From JAKLHL01 sp964411885 (GTDB taxonomy: Bacteria; Bdellovibrionota; JAFGOL01): DNA of 46,862 bases. Under the pieces are notes generated by a model that saw only the letters and a list, made by a program, of their open reading frames with translations, ran no database searches and had not been told where the DNA came from. The stretch spans positions 1 to 46,862 of the forward strand of contig CAYPMK010000007.1 of the NCBI GenBank assembly GCA_964411885.1. Direction: 5' to 3'. Shown piece by piece: positions 42,153-46,862 of the stretch; position 1 is the first letter of the stretch, and every line of letters begins with the position of its first letter. Position numbers and translations under genes: made by a program.

Positions 42153-44933
42153 ATGACACTAATATTATCAATATTAATTAACCTGTCATTTACCTTAAAC
42201 GCACAATACAGCATGCAAAGTGTTGTCCCTTACAACTATTCTGATTTTAGAACAATACAAACAGAACATTTTGATGTTCATTATCCAAGTAAATCAAAAG
42301 AAGCTTTTTTCGTTTCCTCTAACATGCAAGAAATTGCAAAAAAAGTATCCTTATACATGGAAGAAGCTTTTTTAATACTTACGAAAGACCTTAATTCAAG
42401 TCCATATTTAAGAGTTCAGGTAGTAATAGTAGATAATACAGATCAACACAATGGTTTTGCAACACCGGTACCTCAGAACATGGTCTATATATATGCTGTA
42501 CCTCCTCTAAGTTATACTTCTATTGGAGAATATGACAACTGGCTAAGAGACACTTGTATTCACGAGATGACCCACATTGTAAACCTTTCCACGACTAGAG
42601 GTTATAGTAAAATATTAAGAGGTGTTTTTGGCACCGTCGTAAGTGTTAATGGAATGTCTCCACTTAACCTTATAGAAGCATATACAGTTTTTGAAGAAAC
42701 TAATATGTCAAAAAAAGGAAGAGGAAGATCCACCTATCTTCACACAATGCTAAGAACAGCAAACTACGACGGCAAATTAAATTCAGAAGGAATATATGAT
42801 CTAGCAAAATCTCCATATGTAATCGATGTGTGGCCACTAGGGAACAGGCCATACCTTGACGGATATTTATTAATGGAACATGTGGCCCTGAAATATGGAA
42901 TGGATGTCCCAGGAAAGGTTTCAAAACATAACGCCGGTGTTGTTCCATATTATCCAAGTTATTCTTTTGAACAGTTCACAAAAAAAGACATTCCACAACT
43001 TTGGCAAGAAATGCTGAACACAAAAAATGAAATGTATGGTCAATGGAATGCAAACATAAAAGAAACACCCATAACTCCAATAAAGAATATCATAGAGGGT
43101 GGTTTTACAAACAGAGAGGTAAGCCTATCTCCTAGTGGAAAAAAGATGGCATTCCACAGAGTAAGTGCAGACGAGAAAGCAAAGTTAGTAATATATAACC
43201 TTGATACAGATGAAAAGATAGTTGAAGTAGATTCAGATGATACAAGTTCTATAAGTTGGATAGACGAAGATACAGTTCTGTTTAACAAGTCACACGATAC
43301 AGTTGGTTCAAGTTATTTCTGGTTATATAAATATTCCATATCAAAAAGATCATTAAAAAGAATTAAAGATTCTCAAAGGACTCTTTTTGTAAATTCAAAC
43401 AACAATAACATCTGTTCTGTAAGAGCTCTTACTGGTCAAATGATAATAGAATACAATTCGAAAAAAAGATATACATCACCTTTATTGGCAAGAGTGGAAA
43501 GACCTTTTTGTATAGAACAAGACGGTAAACTTTCTGTTTTCTTCATAGAAAAAATGCCAAATGAAAAAGAAAAATTAATATTGTTAAAAGACAAAGAAAA
43601 AATAACAGTTCACTCCTCCGAAGGAAGTATTAAGGATTTTGATATATATAATAACAAGCTGTATTTTATAGATGATAAAGACAAAGTATTTAATATCTAT
43701 CAAAGTGAATTAGATGGATCCAATACAGAACAAATAACAAATTTAATCTCTGGTGCATTCGATATTGATGTTAACGACAATGGTATATATCTCACTTATT
43801 ACACTTCTGATGGTTTTAGAATAGGCGTAATAAATACAAAATTAAAAGAAGCTAATCAAAAAAAATATAAAGTAATGGAGCTCCCAATTAGAGACCTGCC
43901 AACTGTATCACCAGAAAAATTACAGGCGAGTAGTGAGCAAAGCTCTTATAGTCCATTCAAAACATTGATACCAAAATTTTGGATACCTTCTTTTGCATTT
44001 GTAGACCGGGGGTTTATAGCAGGCGGACTTACCTATGGGGCAGATGCTTTATTTAGACATCAATACATGTTGAGTGGAGCATATGATTCAAGAACAAAAA
44101 AACCTTTTGTAAGCGCCTCATACATAAACCAATCTTTTTATCCAAGCTACAGCATCTATGCAACCACAGATAACATATGGATGGGTGAAGATGAGATCAT
44201 ACAAGACTTAATGTCTGGCGCAGGAGTTTCTGTTCCACTTGGAACTCATTGGTCTATAGGAACTGGATTAACATATCACTACAGAATGATGGACTTTGAA
44301 CAAAGACGAATAAAAAGAAGTGGTCTATATGGAATGATCGCATATGGAGATGTTTCTAGTACATGGTCTGCAATTAGCGATCCAGAAAAAGGTCTTTCTG
44401 GGTTTTTAAGATATACTTCTTTCCCTAAAGCAATGGACTCAACTTACAGCGAATATCAAATAGATACTAATGTAAGATTCTATATACCTCTTGGTACCTC
44501 TCATCACGTAATAGCTATCAACAACGATCTCTCTTACAGCTATGGAGACCCTTACATGTTCTTCCTTGCAGGAGGAGAATTCACTTCTCTAATACTCGGA
44601 AGTAAACGTTATTTAATGCGAGGCTATCCTGTAAGTTATTTTGCTTCACGCTCAATGATGGTAACCAACATTGAATATCGTTTTCCAATATTAACCATAA
44701 ATGGTGGCCACGGACTATTCCCGTTGTTCTTTAAAAAAATACACGGTGCCCTAATATCTGATAACGGCTTCATGGGAAAAGATTTTAAAAAGAATTTTCA
44801 TTCTGGTGGCATAGAATTAAGGACAGATGGTTATGTTTTATATCATTTACCAATAACATTAAGACTTGGTCTTTATAAAGGCACCCAATACAAAAAGGGC
44901 CAATTCTTTGCTGGCATAAGCAGTATTTTCTAG
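42153..44933 (+). CDS. Secreted HExxH peptidase-like / beta-propeller / outer-membrane barrel protein
   Basis: 926 residues. A signal peptide (to about Ala17) leads into a gluzincin-like domain of the peptidase-MA type with the zinc motif HEMTH (137-141, in DTCIHEMTHIVN) and a downstream Glu175 in NLIEAYTVFEE. Residues about 300-600 contain TolB/WD40-like propeller blades (SPSGKKMAFHRVSADEKAKL, SISWIDEDTVLFN). From about 610 to the end the pattern is amphipathic beta strands with Omp85-like motifs (LMRGYPVSYF) and a terminal Phe, as in outer-membrane barrels. Such proteins may process or sense cell-surface proteins; activity is inferred from motifs only. Confidence 0.85.
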   Translation: MTLILSILINLSFTLNAQYSMQSVVPYNYSDFRTIQTEHFDVHYPSKSKEAFFVSSNMQEIAKKVSLYMEEAFLILTKDLNSSPYLRVQVVIVDNTDQHNGFATPVPQNMVYIYAVPPLSYTSIGEYDNWLRDTCIHEMTHIVNLSTTRGYSKILRGVFGTVVSVNGMSPLNLIEAYTVFEETNMSKKGRGRSTYLHTMLRTANYDGKLNSEGIYDLAKSPYVIDVWPLGNRPYLDGYLLMEHVALKYGMDVPGKVSKHNAGVVPYYPSYSFEQFTKKDIPQLWQEMLNTKNEMYGQWNANIKETPITPIKNIIEGGFTNREVSLSPSGKKMAFHRVSADEKAKLVIYNLDTDEKIVEVDSDDTSSISWIDEDTVLFNKSHDTVGSSYFWLYKYSISKRSLKRIKDSQRTLFVNSNNNNICSVRALTGQMIIEYNSKKRYTSPLLARVERPFCIEQDGKLSVFFIEKMPNEKEKLILLKDKEKITVHSSEGSIKDFDIYNNKLYFIDDKDKVFNIYQSELDGSNTEQITNLISGAFDIDVNDNGIYLTYYTSDGFRIGVINTKLKEANQKKYKVMELPIRDLPTVSPEKLQASSEQSSYSPFKTLIPKFWIPSFAFVDRGFIAGGLTYGADALFRHQYMLSGAYDSRTKKPFVSASYINQSFYPSYSIYATTDNIWMGEDEIIQDLMSGAGVSVPLGTHWSIGTGLTYHYRMMDFEQRRIKRSGLYGMIAYGDVSSTWSAISDPEKGLSGFLRYTSFPKAMDSTYSEYQIDTNVRFYIPLGTSHHVIAINNDLSYSYGDPYMFFLAGGEFTSLILGSKRYLMRGYPVSYFASRSMMVTNIEYRFPILTINGGHGLFPLFFKKIHGALISDNGFMGKDFKKNFHSGGIELRTDGYVLYHLPITLRLGLYKGTQYKKGQFFAGISSIF

Positions 44934-45001
44934 TTATTTCAAATAGTTAAACCATAAAAAAACAATTAATCTTTTCTTAAATAACTCCGATAAGTCCTTC
45001 T

Positions 45002-45049
45002 ATGAGCAAGAAACTCATTTTGTATAGGAGGACCTCTTTATATGAATAA
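45002..45049 (+). other. Leader hairpin and 15-codon mini-ORF before the last gene
   Basis: ATGAG-N7-CTCAT (45002-45018) forms a short hairpin. An ATG at 45002 opens a 15-codon frame (MSKKLILYRRTSLYE) that runs through the ribosome binding site and stops at 45047-45049, overlapping the next start codon. It has no Shine-Dalgarno of its own, so it may be chance. Confidence 0.25.
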
Positions 45050-46862
45050 GATCTTATTAATACTGTTGTTTGCAGTTACAAACATTTTCGCACAACAAGA
45101 TAATGAGATAGTTGAGTATGCGAATAAATCGACGCTAGAGATCCTTAAACTTGAGAGCGAAGCTTTATCAAAGATCAGTTTTTATAATATAAAGGGACTT
45201 ACAGACAATAAAAAAGCTACATTAACCCAACTAAATAGGAACATAAAAAACAACATAGATCAAATCATCAGCAAGGCTGTTTTGGGTCAGGATGCAAGTT
45301 TAGAACTAGAAAAATATAATAAAGAGTCTAATAAAAATGCAATAGAGTACCTATTTAATTACAAAGCCAATTTAGATTTAATAAATAGTGTTATTAATGG
45401 TGAAGGCGGGGGTAATTCCGTCGCTGGAAGTACTAATAATAAAGACAAGAACTATAACGAAATAGAAAAAAAATGGAACAAGATAGATCTAAATCCTCTA
45501 GAGTACAAATATAAGTCTTCAGGAAAAATATATAAAAAACTATCAGAAGATATTCGCAAAGCACTCATTGATTGTTTAAACAATGCAGAACCTGAAAAAT
45601 GGAACCAATTTTTATTTATAATCACACTTGGTAATTCAGAGATATTAAGACAATACATAGATACCAGAGCCTTAAATATTACCAAAATTTCCGAAGCTGT
45701 AGTTTCTCAGATAAGAGGAACTGGCAACATGTTGTCTCAAACTGGCATTTTAGAGGATTTCTATTTAATGATAAGTGGAGATGAACCCACTGATGACCTC
45801 ATTAAAGGAGAAATGCCGATAGTAAAACTAACAAGAGAGGCCACTAGATATTTAGCTGATACATATTTGTTTGGCTTAGAGACAATTAGGCATAATCAAT
45901 TACTATATGTTCCTGATCTTTCTATCCCATTAAATGATGCTTATAGAGAACAAGCAGTATCAAAAACCGAGCCTTCTGTTTCAGCAAAACAACCAGTATC
46001 TTTAGAACAAAAAGAATTGCCAGTGTCTAAAGCTGATAACACATACACTCAGCCATACAAAGTAACAGAAAGTGATAAGCAGTCGGTAGAAGAATTTAAA
46101 TTTGAAGAGAAATATAAAGCAACAGATATAGCAGCAGAGCTTTCTAATCTCAAAAACATTAACAACGCAAATTATTTCAATCCATATATGAAATTACTTG
46201 AAAAGACCGAGACAATAATTGGTGATTTTGCTCCATTACTAGAAAATCGAACCAATATATCTGTAGCATCAGCATTTTCAACAGCACAAGATGCCAAGGT
46301 ATTTGCGCTTGGCTGTAATGTTGTATTAGCTGCCCTAAGTTTTATCCCAAGTGGTGGTGCAAGTGCTCCTGTCCTTTTTACAGTAGGTAGAACCGCCTTT
46401 ACAACTCAAAAATTAATTAGTGCTAGTGCTACCTTTACAATGGTAGGAATATTATTTGCTAATGATGGCAAGGTTATTTCTAAAGAGATAGATGAAGGCA
46501 TCCCTGCAGGAGAAATACTACAACGTCATTTTGGTAGTTTTTTATTATATGCATGGATGACAGTAACGAAAATCCCTCTTATCTCTAACGCTTTAAATAA
46601 AGCCCCACTTATTCGTTTTGGCGTGTCCTCATATTTTATGTATGATCTTAGTTCTTCCTTAGTTGAAATTAATGAGCAAAGAATACAGATTAACGAAGAC
46701 CTTGAAACAGGAAAAATAACTGAAGCAGAAGCAAGGTTAAAAAAACTAGATTTATCAATCTTCGCTGTTACAACAGCTACATTTCTTGCTCACACAGCTA
46801 GAGCATATCCTCATGAAGCAGATGCTGTTATAAAAAAATATCAAATAGATGTTGCAGCTAAA
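45042..46862 (+). CDS. Large secreted protein of unknown function (3' end beyond window)
   Basis: 607 codons in an open frame to the last base of the window. The start is well defined: AGGAGG (45027-45032) lies nine bases before the ATG, followed by a signal peptide (MNKILLILLFAVTNIFAQ). The protein is helix-rich with Asn/Lys-rich stretches, a Gly/Ser linker (GEGGGNSVAGSTNN), a Pro/Ser/Lys-rich linker (about 310-345) and a hydrophobic Ala/Ser-rich segment (about 415-480, IPSGGASAPVLFTVG). Architecture recalls the 846-residue protein at 37950 (helical half, then hydrophobic alanine/serine-rich part), but the diagnostic C-terminus is outside the window. No enzymatic motif seen. Confidence 0.85.
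   Translation, partial: MNKILLILLFAVTNIFAQQDNEIVEYANKSTLEILKLESEALSKISFYNIKGLTDNKKATLTQLNRNIKNNIDQIISKAVLGQDASLELEKYNKESNKNAIEYLFNYKANLDLINSVINGEGGGNSVAGSTNNKDKNYNEIEKKWNKIDLNPLEYKYKSSGKIYKKLSEDIRKALIDCLNNAEPEKWNQFLFIITLGNSEILRQYIDTRALNITKISEAVVSQIRGTGNMLSQTGILEDFYLMISGDEPTDDLIKGEMPIVKLTREATRYLADTYLFGLETIRHNQLLYVPDLSIPLNDAYREQAVSKTEPSVSAKQPVSLEQKELPVSKADNTYTQPYKVTESDKQSVEEFKFEEKYKATDIAAELSNLKNINNANYFNPYMKLLEKTETIIGDFAPLLENRTNISVASAFSTAQDAKVFALGCNVVLAALSFIPSGGASAPVLFTVGRTAFTTQKLISASATFTMVGILFANDGKVISKEIDEGIPAGEILQRHFGSFLLYAWMTVTKIPLISNALNKAPLIRFGVSSYFMYDLSSSLVEINEQRIQINEDLETGKITEAEARLKKLDLSIFAVTTATFLAHTARAYPHEADAVIKKYQIDVAAK

Noticed and set aside
44934..45041. Terminator or promoter between the last two genes
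   Set aside because: The 108-nt spacer has A-runs but no stable hairpin, and no -35/-10 pair with proper spacing stood out.

Overview
The window reads as part of a metagenome-style scaffold from an AT-rich, Gram-negative (diderm) bacterium. It has three runs of exactly 100 N (5343-5442, 21899-21998, 41322-41421), which look like scaffold gaps of arbitrary length. Evidence for an outer membrane is a complete type II secretion operon with a secretin, Kdo transferase WaaA, a GT9 heptosyltransferase-like protein, an MsbA-like exporter and a large protein ending in a beta-barrel. The first ~366 nt are the 5' third of a 16S rRNA gene on the minus strand. I cannot place the phylum by eye; Elusimicrobiota or a similar poorly sampled lineage is a guess only. 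UUG start codons are common (at least eight genes), and several operon-first genes seem to be transcribed almost from their start codon.

Layout. 1-600: 16S rRNA 5' end, its leader with boxA-like site and palindrome, and a strong promoter, all minus strand. 663-5342 (+): an orphan sensor histidine kinase, a DHH-family phosphoesterase, HflX and a phosphoribosyltransferase. 5443-9690: a broken membrane protein gene (-), then a PAP2-like membrane protein, an MsbA-like ABC exporter and a class I aminotransferase (+), joined by UUGA stop/start overlaps. 9685-22057 (-): a 12-gene type II secretion operon gspC-D-E-F-G-H-I-J-K-L-M-N. 22264-24047 (+): a small three-gene unit with a miniature HgdB-like protein and its HgdC-like ASKHA iron-sulfur activator.

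24025-31314 (-): an operon transcribed as purM, a purN-DUF523(TudS-like) fusion, a degenerate FAD/Rossmann protein, argS, a GT9 glycosyltransferase and waaA. 31400-33713 (+): galE overlapping a GmhB-like phosphatase fused to a radical SAM/SPASM enzyme. 33714-37917 (-): rlmN, mutS and a DUF218 protein. 37950-41964 (-): large secreted proteins of unknown function, one interrupted by a gap, sharing a C-terminal signature. 42153-46862 (+): a 926-residue HExxH-protease/beta-propeller/beta-barrel protein and the start of another large secreted protein that runs off the window.

How they fit together. The T2SS could export the large signal-peptide proteins at 37950-46862, although no link is shown. 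WaaA, GT9, the GmhB fusion, GalE and MsbA all belong to envelope polysaccharide biogenesis. The strongest candidates for undescribed biology are the mini HgdB/HgdC pair, the PurN-DUF523 fusion and the phosphatase-radical SAM fusion. No transposase, CRISPR array, tRNA gene or prophage gene was seen.
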